A stretch of 50,649 nt of DNA, taken from REEB426 sp964551975. Lineage in GTDB: Bacteria > Actinomycetota > Actinomycetes > S36-B12. The translations under genes were made by a program, and so were the position numbers. The stretch spans positions 1 through 50,649 of the forward strand of contig CAZKFI010000009.1 of the NCBI GenBank assembly GCA_964551975.1. The letters run 5' to 3'. Positions 32,970 through 40,980 of this stretch are shown here, in pieces; the stretch's first letter is position 1; each line of letters starts with the position of its first letter. The notes below the pieces were generated by a model. That model was not told the DNA's origin, searched no databases, and worked only from the letters and a program-made list of their open reading frames with translations.

Positions 32970-34076
32970 TCAGATGCTGGTGTCGTGCCTGCGTCGCTCA
33001 TCCACGACATAGGCCGCCTCATGGGAGTAGTCGGGGGCTGGGAAAGTGCTGGCGACGTCTACGGCCCGCCCCTCTGCCGACGAGGTCATCGCAGCGAGCA
33101 TTACTTCCAAAACGTGATAGCCCTGCTCTGGTCGAGTCAGGGAAGGAACACCACGCTCAATGCATGACACGAGGTGATTAAGTCCATCCGTCCAGGGCCA
33201 ATCAGGAGCCTGCTCTTCATGGATCTCCCAGTGACCGACTCCGGACCGCCATAGCTCAAAACCTCGTGGAGCCCAGTCGTCACCCAGCATGTTCATGCTG
33301 CCCTCAAGGCCATACAACTCGATTGCCGGAGCTCGACCGTATTTCTGGATGGTGAAACCAGTCGTTACCGATCCATACACCTCGTCACCAAAATCCAGCA
33401 GGACGTGTGCGTTGTCATCAGCGGTTACTGGCATCGGTGTTCCATTGACTGGGCGGGTCTTGATAGCGGTGCCAACCAACGCCGTTACCCGCTTGACCGA
33501 GCCCAGAAAGCCACACAAACTGGTCACGTTGTACACGCCTAGATCGAAGAGGGCTCCTCCGCCCGGCTGATAGAACCACTCGCCCCACCAAGGCCCGGCC
33601 CAGCCATAGAGGGCTCGTGCGAGTTTGACATCGCCGATCTCACCAGCTCTCAGTCGTGCATGCATCTCTCGGTAGGTCGGTGATAGAAGCACATGAGGCG
33701 CACACACGAGCAGTCGATCGCTGCTCTGGCTTAGGCGAACCAGTTCCGCAGCCTCCTCCAGCGAAGTTGCCATCGGTTTTTCAACGAGAACGTGCTTGCC
33801 GGCTCGATACGCAGCAGCAGCAAGTTGGCCGTGTTCCCTCATGCTGGTCAGGACCGCGATAGCGTCTATGCCCGGATCGGCGATCACATCATCTGCTGTC
33901 TCTAAAGCGATCGCATCGGGGAAGAGACGAAGTGCAATTTCGCGGCGCTCTGGCTGCGGGTCGAAAACCGAAACAAGTTGAGCACGCCCCTCACGCTCTA
34001 ATGCTTCCAGGATCACCGCGTAACGCTCAAAGACTCGTCCGAGGCCGATGATGCCGATGCGAACGGGGTCGTTCAT
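32970..34076 (-). CDS. Gfo/Idh/MocA family oxidoreductase
   Basis: This 368-residue protein has an N-terminal Rossmann domain (RIGIIGLGRVFERYA dinucleotide loop), the family motif AGKHVLVEKPMATSLEEA (catalytic Lys in EKP) and a C-terminal alpha/beta domain with GGGALFDLGVYNVTSLCGFLG, the usual D-x-G-x-Y/H region. It should oxidise or reduce a sugar or cyclitol with NAD(P). ATG 34076 has AGGAGAG upstream. It is the last gene of the minus-strand sugar operon, ten bases after the second permease. The substrate is not readable from sequence. Confidence 0.87.
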   Translation of the reverse strand: MNDPVRIGIIGLGRVFERYAVILEALEREGRAQLVSVFDPQPERREIALRLFPDAIALETADDVIADPGIDAIAVLTSMREHGQLAAAAYRAGKHVLVEKPMATSLEEAAELVRLSQSSDRLLVCAPHVLLSPTYREMHARLRAGEIGDVKLARALYGWAGPWWGEWFYQPGGGALFDLGVYNVTSLCGFLGSVKRVTALVGTAIKTRPVNGTPMPVTADDNAHVLLDFGDEVYGSVTTGFTIQKYGRAPAIELYGLEGSMNMLGDDWAPRGFELWRSGVGHWEIHEEQAPDWPWTDGLNHLVSCIERGVPSLTRPEQGYHVLEVMLAAMTSSAEGRAVDVASTFPAPDYSHEAAYVVDERRRHDTSI

Positions 34077-34086
34077 GAATACTCTC

Positions 34087-34908
34087 CTATTCCTTGATGG
34101 ACCCGGCAAGAATGCCTCTGGTGAAGCTTCGCTGCAGGAGGACGAATACCGCGATAACGGGGGCGATGGTCAGCAGCGATGCAGCGCCGAGGTAGGCGAA
34201 GTCCGTGCGTCGGGCCCCTTCGAACGTCACCAGGGCCATCGGTGCTGTCTGCAGGTCCGAGCCCGAGAGCATGACCAGCGGGAGCAGGAAGTCGTTCCAG
34301 TTCCACACGAAGAAGAGCACGGCGAGGGTGAGGAGTTGCGGCCGTGCCAATGGGAGCAGAACACGCGTGAGTGTCGTCCACGAGTTTGCGCCGTCAATAC
34401 GAGCCGCATCCATCAGCGATCGGGCTGACTGCATGAAGAACGCCCTCATCCAGAACGCACCGAAGGCGACTGAGAATCCAATCTGGGGCAGGATCACCGA
34501 CCAGTAGTTGTTGTCGAGATTGAATCGGCGCATGTCTAGAAATAGCGGAACGATCATTGACTCAAGTGGCATGAGGATTCCGAGGATGAGCAGGGCGAAA
34601 ATTGCGGTACGACCCGGAAACTGCATCAGGGCGAACGCGTAACCCGCTGGTGCGCTAAATGCCACGGAGACAATTACGACTATTCCCGTGATGATGAAGC
34701 TCGTCCGCAGGGCTGGGCCGAAGTCGCCCTTCTCCCACACCTGGGCGAAGTTCCCAAAATTTGTGGCGCCCCCGATGTCCAGGTTCGCTCCAATCCCGCC
34801 GGGCTCACCCAAGGCAAGGATGACAACGCCCAAGATCGGCCCTAATGAGATAACGGCCGCCAATGTCAGCACTACGTAGCCGACGATCACGTCGCGCCGG
34901 CTAATCAT
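34087..34908 (-). CDS. Carbohydrate ABC transporter permease (MalG type)
   Basis: This 273-residue permease has six predicted membrane helices and the cytoplasmic EAA loop DAARIDGANSWTTLTRVLLP that docks the ATPase. The first helix is VIVGYVVLTLAAVISLGPIL; the C-terminus ends QRSFTRGILAGSIKE, as in MalG-like proteins. It overlaps the partner permease by four bases (ATGA). No ATPase gene is in the cluster, so a shared MsiK-type ATPase probably energises it, as is common in actinobacteria. Confidence 0.9.
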   Translation of the reverse strand: MISRRDVIVGYVVLTLAAVISLGPILGVVILALGEPGGIGANLDIGGATNFGNFAQVWEKGDFGPALRTSFIITGIVVIVSVAFSAPAGYAFALMQFPGRTAIFALLILGILMPLESMIVPLFLDMRRFNLDNNYWSVILPQIGFSVAFGAFWMRAFFMQSARSLMDAARIDGANSWTTLTRVLLPLARPQLLTLAVLFFVWNWNDFLLPLVMLSGSDLQTAPMALVTFEGARRTDFAYLGAASLLTIAPVIAVFVLLQRSFTRGILAGSIKE

Positions 34909-35834
34909 CTGCCGCTCCGCGCGGTGCGCGTAATGAGGAGATTCGCCGCAACGATGATGATGATGAGGACCGTGCCCATGGCAGCTGCGGCCCCGATCTG
35001 GGCGACTTTGAAGGCCTGCTGATACACGAGGTAACTCGGCACCACCGTCGCACTACCAGGACCACCGGAAGTCATCACGTAGATGATGTCGAAGTTTCGC
35101 AATGCCGCGGTGACCGTGAGCACCAGGGCAACGACAATTTCGTAACGCAGTCCGGGCAGGGTCACCGCACGGAACTCCATCCAGGCACCAGCGCCATCCA
35201 GTCGCGCAGCCTCGTACAGATCAGTCGGAATCTTCTGAACCCCAGCAAGCAAGAGCGCAAGAACTAAGCCGAACATCACCCACGTGCCAACCAAGCCGAC
35301 ACTTGGAAGGGCCCAGGTGAAGTCGCCCAGCCAAGGGCGGGCCAAAGCTCCGAGCCCAATCGACTCGAGGAACGAGTTGACTGGGCCACGTGGGGCAAGG
35401 ATCCAACGCCAGATGACCGCGATGGCAGTCGGCGCGATGACGTACGGCAGAAACAGTGCAGTCCGATAGAAAGCAATGCCACGGACCCGGCTTCGGTGCA
35501 GCACGCTGGCGAGGAAAAGCCCTAGGAGGATGGGAATGAAGGAATAGAAGACGATCAACTGGAATGCGTGCAGGAAGGCCGAGCGCAGGACTTCGTTGGT
35601 GAGGATCTCACCATAGTTCGCGAGACCCACGAACTCCATGGCCGTGATGCCGTTCCCCTCGAAAAACGAGAGGTAGACAGAGTGCAGGAAGGGGACCAGC
35701 ACGAAGACGCCATAGACCAAGGATGCCGGGAGGATATACAGGTAGGCGATGGATCTCGGCTCACCCGGAATGCGACTGCGAGGGGACGGCGTGGACCGTC
35801 CCCTCGCAGCGAATGGCAGTGAACTCAGACTCAC
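34905..35834 (-). CDS. Carbohydrate ABC transporter permease (MalF type)
   Basis: This 309-residue permease begins with a basic, Ser/Pro-rich cytoplasmic stretch, then SIAYLYILPASLVYGVFVLV (first helix) and five more helices; the EAA loop is YEAARLDGAGAWMEFRAVTLP. GTG 35834 starts five bases after the binding-protein stop; the next plausible start would cut into the first helix. Codons 9-20 coincide with a perfect 14-bp hairpin that could lower permease expression relative to the binding protein. The downstream permease overlaps by four bases. Confidence 0.88.
   Translation of the reverse strand: MSLSSLPFAARGRSTPSPRSRIPGEPRSIAYLYILPASLVYGVFVLVPFLHSVYLSFFEGNGITAMEFVGLANYGEILTNEVLRSAFLHAFQLIVFYSFIPILLGLFLASVLHRSRVRGIAFYRTALFLPYVIAPTAIAVIWRWILAPRGPVNSFLESIGLGALARPWLGDFTWALPSVGLVGTWVMFGLVLALLLAGVQKIPTDLYEAARLDGAGAWMEFRAVTLPGLRYEIVVALVLTVTAALRNFDIIYVMTSGGPGSATVVPSYLVYQQAFKVAQIGAAAAMGTVLIIIIVAANLLITRTARSGR
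35776..35809. repeat. Perfect 14-bp hairpin at the binding protein/permease junction
   Basis: Arms 35776-35789 and 35796-35809 are perfect inverted repeats with a six-base loop, lying at codons 9-20 of the first permease gene, just after the binding-protein stop. Such structures between binding-protein and permease genes can protect the upstream message or attenuate the downstream one. Confidence 0.7.
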
Positions 35835-35839
35835 GGAAG

Positions 35840-37261
35840 CTACGAGGCCTTTCGCTCCGTTGTGAAGGCGCCATAGTCAGCCTGAAGTGCGTCCACGAAC
35901 TCCTGGGGAGACATCTCCCCAGCCATGAGCGCAGTCCCGGACTGCGAAATCGTGTCGTACCAGGTTGGTGTCGCCCAGTCGGGGAATCCGATTGGGGTGC
36001 CGTTGGTCATGACGTTTACCCACTGCAGAATCGCATCTGCTGAGACTCCCTTGAGACCGTTGGCTTCAACGAGTGCCTCCTCGTTGCCTGAGATCGTGGC
36101 CGGGACCTGACCCGCCTTGATCCAGATTTCCGAGGCCTCCGGACTGGTAATGAAGTCGATGTACTGCTTTGCCAAGTCGGGGTTCTTGGCATTTGTAGGC
36201 ACAGACCAGGGCAGGTCGCCACTGGCTATGGCGCCGATGTCAGACGCCGTGGCAAGCGGGAACGGCACCAGGCGGAATGCCTCCGGCGTATCTGACTGGA
36301 AGACATTCCAAGAACCGTTCAGGGCGAACAGGCCCTCTCCTTGGGCGAACATGCCAAGGACTTCAGTGCTGTCAAGGGCAGCCCATCCGTCAGTCAAGTA
36401 ACCGGCCTCGGCCCATGCCTGCATCGTCTCTGCTGTTTGCAGCATCTGCGGCGGGAGCTGCTCACTCACACCATTGATGACGTCCGTGACAGTCTGCGGA
36501 GAGGTGTAGCCCATCAAGAGGTTGGCCATCAGCCAGATCTGCTCGCCACCATCGGTCGCCCCAAACATGAGTCCCGGAACGCCGGCCTCCTGAGCCTTGG
36601 CCAGCATGCCCTCCATCTCAGAGAGCGAAGCAGGCGGCGCGGTGATGCCCAGAGACTTGGCTACGTCCATGTTCATGAAAAGCCCAACCCAGGCTCCCGT
36701 CGCTGAGACGCCATACAGCTCACCGGCACCCATGTCCTTGCCATCCGGACTGAATCGTCCGTTCAGCGCAATCAGGGCTTCGCCCTGACGGCCCGCCCAG
36801 TCGCCGGCCGTCGCAGCGTCGTCCAGCGGTGCCACCAGTCCCGACGTGACGAGTTGCCCCAGTGAACCGTAACCCTGATTCACCTGCGTGACGTCCGGCA
36901 CGTCATCTCCGGATAGTTGCAGCGGCAACGTGTCGACCAGTTCGTTGAAGGACTTCACCTCGAACCGCACTGTCACGCCAGGATTCGCTGCCTCGAATGC
37001 ACTGTTGAGCTCCGCGTAGCCAGCCAACAGTGCATCGGACCCGCCATTACCGCTCTGGACCCAAAGTTCGACGGGCTCGCTTGGTGCAGCGGCCGAGGCT
37101 GCTTCCGACGCCGCCGGTGCGGCGCTTCCTTCGGCGGAACCGGACCCACCCGACGAACATGCGGCCACCGCCAAAGTGGCCACGGCTACGCCGGCCAACG
37201 CCGTCCTTGGATTCAGGAGTAGGGCGCTCAGGCCTCTCCTTCGAGTACTCGCATTACTCAT
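35840..37261 (-). CDS. Carbohydrate ABC transporter substrate-binding lipoprotein
   Basis: This 473-residue protein has a lipoprotein signal peptide: TALAGVAVATLAVAACSSGG, with lipobox Cys near residue 33. An Ala/Ser/Glu-rich linker and a family 1 solute-binding domain follow (VELWVQSGNGGSDALLAGYA, TVRFEVKSFNELVDTLPLQL, DDVPDVTQVNQGY, and the later GLFALNGSWNVF). ATG 37261 gives a normal signal peptide; upstream in-frame codons are unrelated. It is 32 bases after the NagB-like gene and five before the first permease. The substrate is probably a sugar handled by the neighbouring dehydrogenases and isomerase. Confidence 0.9.
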   Translation of the reverse strand: MSNASTRRRGLSALLLNPRTALAGVAVATLAVAACSSGGSGSAEGSAAPAASEAASAAAPSEPVELWVQSGNGGSDALLAGYAELNSAFEAANPGVTVRFEVKSFNELVDTLPLQLSGDDVPDVTQVNQGYGSLGQLVTSGLVAPLDDAATAGDWAGRQGEALIALNGRFSPDGKDMGAGELYGVSATGAWVGLFMNMDVAKSLGITAPPASLSEMEGMLAKAQEAGVPGLMFGATDGGEQIWLMANLLMGYTSPQTVTDVINGVSEQLPPQMLQTAETMQAWAEAGYLTDGWAALDSTEVLGMFAQGEGLFALNGSWNVFQSDTPEAFRLVPFPLATASDIGAIASGDLPWSVPTNAKNPDLAKQYIDFITSPEASEIWIKAGQVPATISGNEEALVEANGLKGVSADAILQWVNVMTNGTPIGFPDWATPTWYDTISQSGTALMAGEMSPQEFVDALQADYGAFTTERKAS

Positions 37262-37293
37262 GTGTTGACCTCTTTCCCTTCGGTTGGTGCCCA

Positions 37294-38100
37294 TCAGGGC
37301 ATATGAGCGAACTCTGCGGTTGGAGCAGACAACAGGTCGGCGTACAGGCTGGGCTGACGGCAGCAGGCCAAGACTGAGGCGGGCCATTGGGGGTCGTAGT
37401 CCCTGGCCGCCAGGATGCGCTCCACCGCAGTGCGCTTTGATTCTCCCGGTGCAACGAGCACAGCCTCATGGGAGTTCTCCACGATGGTGGCGATGCCAAC
37501 ACTGATGCCATGCCGTGGAACGTCATCTAGGCCACGGAATTGAGGGAACGTACCGAGATTGTCCCGGCGCGTGGACTCCGCCAGATCAATGATCCTTGTC
37601 CGAGATTCGCGCGGGGCGCCAGGAGGGTTGAACGCCACATGTCCATCGCTGTCGCCCGAAGCCAGGATGAATAGGTTGATGCCGCCGGCAGCCTGCAAGC
37701 GTGCGTCGTATTCCTCCGGATCCCTTGGGTCAGGCATCCAGACGCTGTCATCTGGAATACCCATGTCAGTCCCAGCTGCGGAGTTGAGCGGTGAGCAGAT
37801 CTGCTCTCGCGCGAAGCGCTCCACCGAGCAGTGCGCAGTTGGATCGATTCGGCGCAGATCGTTCCCTTCTGCGATGAGGTAGTCGTCCATCATGACGATG
37901 ACTACATGGCGAAGGTCGATCTGCCGCTCCCGTACCTGTGCAGCCAGCGCGGCGTAGGTCGTACGAGGGCTTCGCCCCCCCGGGCAGCCCAGCAGGTAGA
38001 GCCTGCCCTCCTCGCGTGCTTGGTTGATGCCGCTGGCAATCGTTGTCGCCAAAGCGTCACCCATTTCGTCGGCATCGGGGAACACACGAACCCGGGTCAT
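37294..38100 (-). CDS. Glucosamine-6-phosphate deaminase-like (NagB family) protein with altered active site
   Basis: This 268-residue protein has the NagB/6-phosphogluconolactonase fold. Compared with E. coli NagB, LGCPGGRSPRTTYAAL matches the phosphate loop, MDDYL keeps the catalytic Asp72, and SDGHVAFNPPG keeps Asp141 and His143. Pro stands at the position of Glu148, the residue that tunes His143 for ring opening. SRTRIIDL and SVGIATIVENSHEAVLVAPG are also conserved. Deaminase or isomerase activity on an amino sugar phosphate is plausible but not assured. ATG 38100 overlaps the upstream TIM-barrel gene by four bases. Confidence 0.78.
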   Translation of the reverse strand: MTRVRVFPDADEMGDALATTIASGINQAREEGRLYLLGCPGGRSPRTTYAALAAQVRERQIDLRHVVIVMMDDYLIAEGNDLRRIDPTAHCSVERFAREQICSPLNSAAGTDMGIPDDSVWMPDPRDPEEYDARLQAAGGINLFILASGDSDGHVAFNPPGAPRESRTRIIDLAESTRRDNLGTFPQFRGLDDVPRHGISVGIATIVENSHEAVLVAPGESKRTAVERILAARDYDPQWPASVLACCRQPSLYADLLSAPTAEFAHMP

Positions 38101-38993
38101 GTCGCCACCGCCGCAACCCAACGTGCGGCCAGCCATCGGTAGTTGGATGCCTGCTCAGCCGCGACCTCGGCCAGTTGTTCTGCCGAAGTGGGCGCCCGAT
38201 CCTGCTCCACTACAAGCCAGCCGTGGTACGAGCAGTCGTCAAGTGCTCCCAACACACCTTCTATATCCACGTCGCCGGTGCCGAGAGGCACGCACACCTG
38301 CGCCCACCACTCATCAAAATCTGTACGGCCTGTCGCCTTGGCCTGCTCCAAGACCGAAATCCGCACATCTTTGACGTGCACGTGATCAATGCGCGTGGCC
38401 CATTCGCGCACGCAGGAAACAGGGTCGGCACCCGCCAGGGCCATGTGCCCAATGTCGAGTGTCAGGGTGAGGTCAGTGGTCTCCAGCAGCCGCTCAACTT
38501 CCCACGCTGACTCGACATAGGTGGAAATGTGCGGATGAAAGGAAGCGGCAAGCCCGCGCTCACGGGCCAGATCGACGGCACGCGCTAGGCGACTGGCAGC
38601 CACAGCCCAGCTCTCACTGTCCAGTGAAAGGTGCGTGCCCGTGCGGGCTGGGTTGACCAGGAGTTCCGGAGACCCTTCATCAGCCAAGATGGCGAGCTCG
38701 GCGCCAGTTGCCTGCAACTCGTCACAGGTGATTGCCATCCTGGCCAGGTCCGAGTCAAAAGTCGCCTCGTCCGTTGCCAGGTGCAAAGGTACATAGGCAC
38801 CGATGGCGGTCAGCCCGCTTTGGGCGAATGCTTGGGCCGCCTCGCCTGGTGTGCCGAACAGGCCCGGTGGACCGAGCTCACAGCCTTGGTAGCCCGCCTG
38901 CGCGAGGGCTCTCAGCATGTCGGCGGGTCTGGCCGAGCCGCCAGTTGTTCCAAAAATCCCGAAGCTGACCGGGGCATTGCCGATGCTCCTCAC
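38097..38993 (-). CDS. Sugar phosphate isomerase/epimerase-like TIM-barrel protein
   Basis: This 298-residue protein belongs to the xylose-isomerase-like TIM-barrel superfamily (IolE and related). Typical strands are VSFGIFGTTGG, GYQGCELGPPG, LAASFHPHISTY, LTLTLDIGHMALAG (metal-binding Asp and His region), IDHVHVKDV (His) and HGWLVVEQD (Glu). It should act on a keto sugar or cyclitol derivative using a divalent metal. GTG 38993 overlaps the stop of the upstream oxidoreductase (GTGA), and the gene ends overlapping the NagB-like gene, so all three are translationally coupled. Confidence 0.85.
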   Translation of the reverse strand: MRSIGNAPVSFGIFGTTGGSARPADMLRALAQAGYQGCELGPPGLFGTPGEAAQAFAQSGLTAIGAYVPLHLATDEATFDSDLARMAITCDELQATGAELAILADEGSPELLVNPARTGTHLSLDSESWAVAASRLARAVDLARERGLAASFHPHISTYVESAWEVERLLETTDLTLTLDIGHMALAGADPVSCVREWATRIDHVHVKDVRISVLEQAKATGRTDFDEWWAQVCVPLGTGDVDIEGVLGALDDCSYHGWLVVEQDRAPTSAEQLAEVAAEQASNYRWLAARWVAAVAT

Positions 38994-40126
38994 GCGGCCT
39001 CCCCTGCTACGTGCTGCCCCGCCTGCTTGCCCGCCGCAGAGGCGAGGGCCTGCAGGCACCGGATATCGGCTAAAGCACCGGTTGCGTCGCACAGCACCGG
39101 TGCTCCGTGTCGGATGCTCGCAGCGAAGGCCTGCAGTTCTCTGACGAATGCGGTCGTATTGCCAGCAAAGATTTCCTCACGATGGCGTACGCCGTCTGTC
39201 ATCGCCTCAACGATCAGGCGGGCGCGGTGGTCTGCGAGGTAGGGACCAGGCATGGTCAACGTCACGCGCCCCGCACTGCCGATGACCTTGACCTCCTCGT
39301 CGTATTCCGGATAGTCCGGCACCCAGTTCCACGAAAGTTGTACCTGAATCGCTCCGGGGAGTTGGCCGATGGCCATGATCCGTGGTGGCTCTTGCGGCGC
39401 AACGTCGTTCAAGGGTGGATCAACGCTCGCGAAATCCCATGACTCCGGCAGCCCAAGACCCAAGGCCCGAAGTAGGGCCATCTCGTGGACGACTGAGCCA
39501 AGGAGGACATCGGCGTAGAGTCGGCGCACACCGAGTGCAGAATCCGCCACTGCTTCATCGTTGCGCGACTGCGTGTAGGCCTGACCCGCTGCGATGACCT
39601 CGGGGTTCGGGGAAGCAGCAGGCAGTAGGTTTACGTGCTCAAATTGGCACTCATCCGTGGGGTGCAGCACGGTCACGCGGACAACCCGTAACGTACCGAT
39701 ACGACCTATCGCGTCGCATGCCGGACCGATGATGTCATCGTGCGCCTTCATGGTGCCGACCTGGAGAACGAGCCCGGTCTCGAGGGACATGTCGAGGAGT
39801 TCGGTGACCTCGGCCTGCGAATGTCCCAGGGGTTTTTCGACAAATACATGCTTGCCCGTACGCAGCGCCTCAAGCACGACGTTGCCGTGTGCGCCTGGCG
39901 TCAGGACGAGGACTGCGTCCACGCCGGGATCCGCGACCAGTTCGCGCCAGTCGTCAGTCGCGGCGACTTCACCCGGTAGCCGCTCAGCGATTGACGAGGC
40001 CAGGCTCAGTGATGCGTCGCAAACATGGACCACAGTGAAGTCCTCGCGAAGGGTCTGGAGATTTGGCAGGTGGACAGCCTGGGTGATCAGGCCGAGTCCC
40101 ACGACTCCTACCCGAATTGGCGCCAC
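38990..40126 (-). CDS. Gfo/Idh/MocA family oxidoreductase
   Basis: This 378-residue protein starts APIRVGVVGLGLITQAVHLP (NAD(P)-binding loop), with GKHVFVEKPLGHSQAEV (catalytic Lys) and the C-terminal sugar-binding domain including LLGSVVHEMALLRALG. It is the first gene of the seven-gene sugar operon. GTG 40126 has GGGAGG about seven bases upstream and a good promoter further up. Having a second member of the family at the operon end suggests either two redox steps, such as oxidation then later reduction of a keto sugar, or two substrates. Confidence 0.88.
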   Translation of the reverse strand: MAPIRVGVVGLGLITQAVHLPNLQTLREDFTVVHVCDASLSLASSIAERLPGEVAATDDWRELVADPGVDAVLVLTPGAHGNVVLEALRTGKHVFVEKPLGHSQAEVTELLDMSLETGLVLQVGTMKAHDDIIGPACDAIGRIGTLRVVRVTVLHPTDECQFEHVNLLPAASPNPEVIAAGQAYTQSRNDEAVADSALGVRRLYADVLLGSVVHEMALLRALGLGLPESWDFASVDPPLNDVAPQEPPRIMAIGQLPGAIQVQLSWNWVPDYPEYDEEVKVIGSAGRVTLTMPGPYLADHRARLIVEAMTDGVRHREEIFAGNTTAFVRELQAFAASIRHGAPVLCDATGALADIRCLQALASAAGKQAGQHVAGEAA

Positions 40127-40146
40127 AGTGGCACCTCCCTCTTTGT

Positions 40147-40202
40147 TGGGCCGAACCTACCCACTGGTCTACAAATGTCAACACTGGTTCGTATAGAAAC
40201 CA
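40147..40202. promoter_or_regulatory. Divergent promoter region with DasR/NagR-like operator half-site
   Basis: On the minus strand, TTGACA (40176-40181), a 16-base spacer and TAGGTT (40154-40159) predict a start at A40147 for the sugar operon. ACTGGTCTA (40163-40171), inside this promoter, equals the left nine bases of the DasR/NagR operator consensus ACTGGTCTAGACCACT; the right half is degenerate. ACTGGT recurs 20 bases on (40183-40188), where GGTT (40186-40189) and AACC (40198-40201) flank a central TATA, the pattern of HutC-type GntR sites. Binding by the adjacent GntR regulator is inferred. Confidence 0.65.
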
Positions 40203-40223
40203 CCGTGCTAACCTCCTGGCACC

Positions 40224-40964
40224 ATGCGCAGCAACACCAGGGAGCGCTCCGGGGGCCGAAGTCCGTCCTTGAGTGCCTACCGCGCCCTCACGGCCAGCCT
40301 GTCATCGGGAAGGTGGCCCCCAGGTTCCCTGCTGCCCAGCGAGCGCGCACTCTCCGAAGAACTGGGCGTGAGTCGCACCACTCTGCGGAACGCGCTAATG
40401 GAATTAGCCGACGCTGGATTCTTGGAGCCAGCACCGCAGCGTGGATGGTTTGTAGCTCGCGCATTCATCAGTGAAGGGCCGAATGTGCTGGCTGGATTTT
40501 CCGAAGTCGCAGCAGCTCGTGGTCTGGCCGCCGGTTCGCACATCGTTTCTGTCGAACTCCGCCCATGCTCATTCGAGATGGCCGACCTACTGGGTATCCC
40601 AGCAGCCTCCGAAGTCGTGGCCCTGGAGCGCGTGCGGACCCTTGACGGGCTGCCGGTTGCGGTCCAGTCCCTGAACCTGCCGCATCGACTCGTTCCAGAT
40701 CTCCATCTTGTCGTTACAGACGGCATCTCGCTCTACCGCATCCTGGCTGAGCGCTACGGGCTAGCGCCTTCGCGCTGCGACTACACCCTGCAGGCTGAGG
40801 CGGCCACGGCACATGTCGCCCAGCTACTTGACATCGCGCACCAATCGCCGGTCCTGGTCGGCCAGGAGGTCACCATCGACACCCAGGACCGCGTCCTGGC
40901 AGCCGGTCGCATGGTGTACCGAGGCGACGCCTACCGATTCACTGCCACCCTGTTCCGGCTCTGA
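40224..40964 (+). CDS. GntR family regulator, HutC subfamily (UTRA domain)
   Basis: This 246-residue regulator has a GntR winged helix-turn-helix (residues 15-75: YRALTASLSSGRWPPGSLLP, SERALSEELGVSRTTLRNAL) and a C-terminal UTRA ligand domain (ADLLGIPAASEVVALERVRT, DLHLVVTDGISLYRILAERY, GRMVYRGDAYRFTATLFRL). UTRA domains of this subfamily bind small molecules such as phosphorylated amino sugars or histidine intermediates. It diverges from the sugar operon and shares the operator region with it. TAACCT lies upstream, predicting a leader of only about three bases before ATG 40224. The bicupin and ROK genes follow on the same strand. Confidence 0.9.
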   Translation: MRSNTRERSGGRSPSLSAYRALTASLSSGRWPPGSLLPSERALSEELGVSRTTLRNALMELADAGFLEPAPQRGWFVARAFISEGPNVLAGFSEVAAARGLAAGSHIVSVELRPCSFEMADLLGIPAASEVVALERVRTLDGLPVAVQSLNLPHRLVPDLHLVVTDGISLYRILAERYGLAPSRCDYTLQAEAATAHVAQLLDIAHQSPVLVGQEVTIDTQDRVLAAGRMVYRGDAYRFTATLFRL

Positions 40965-40980
40965 CCTTGAAGGAGGCGCC

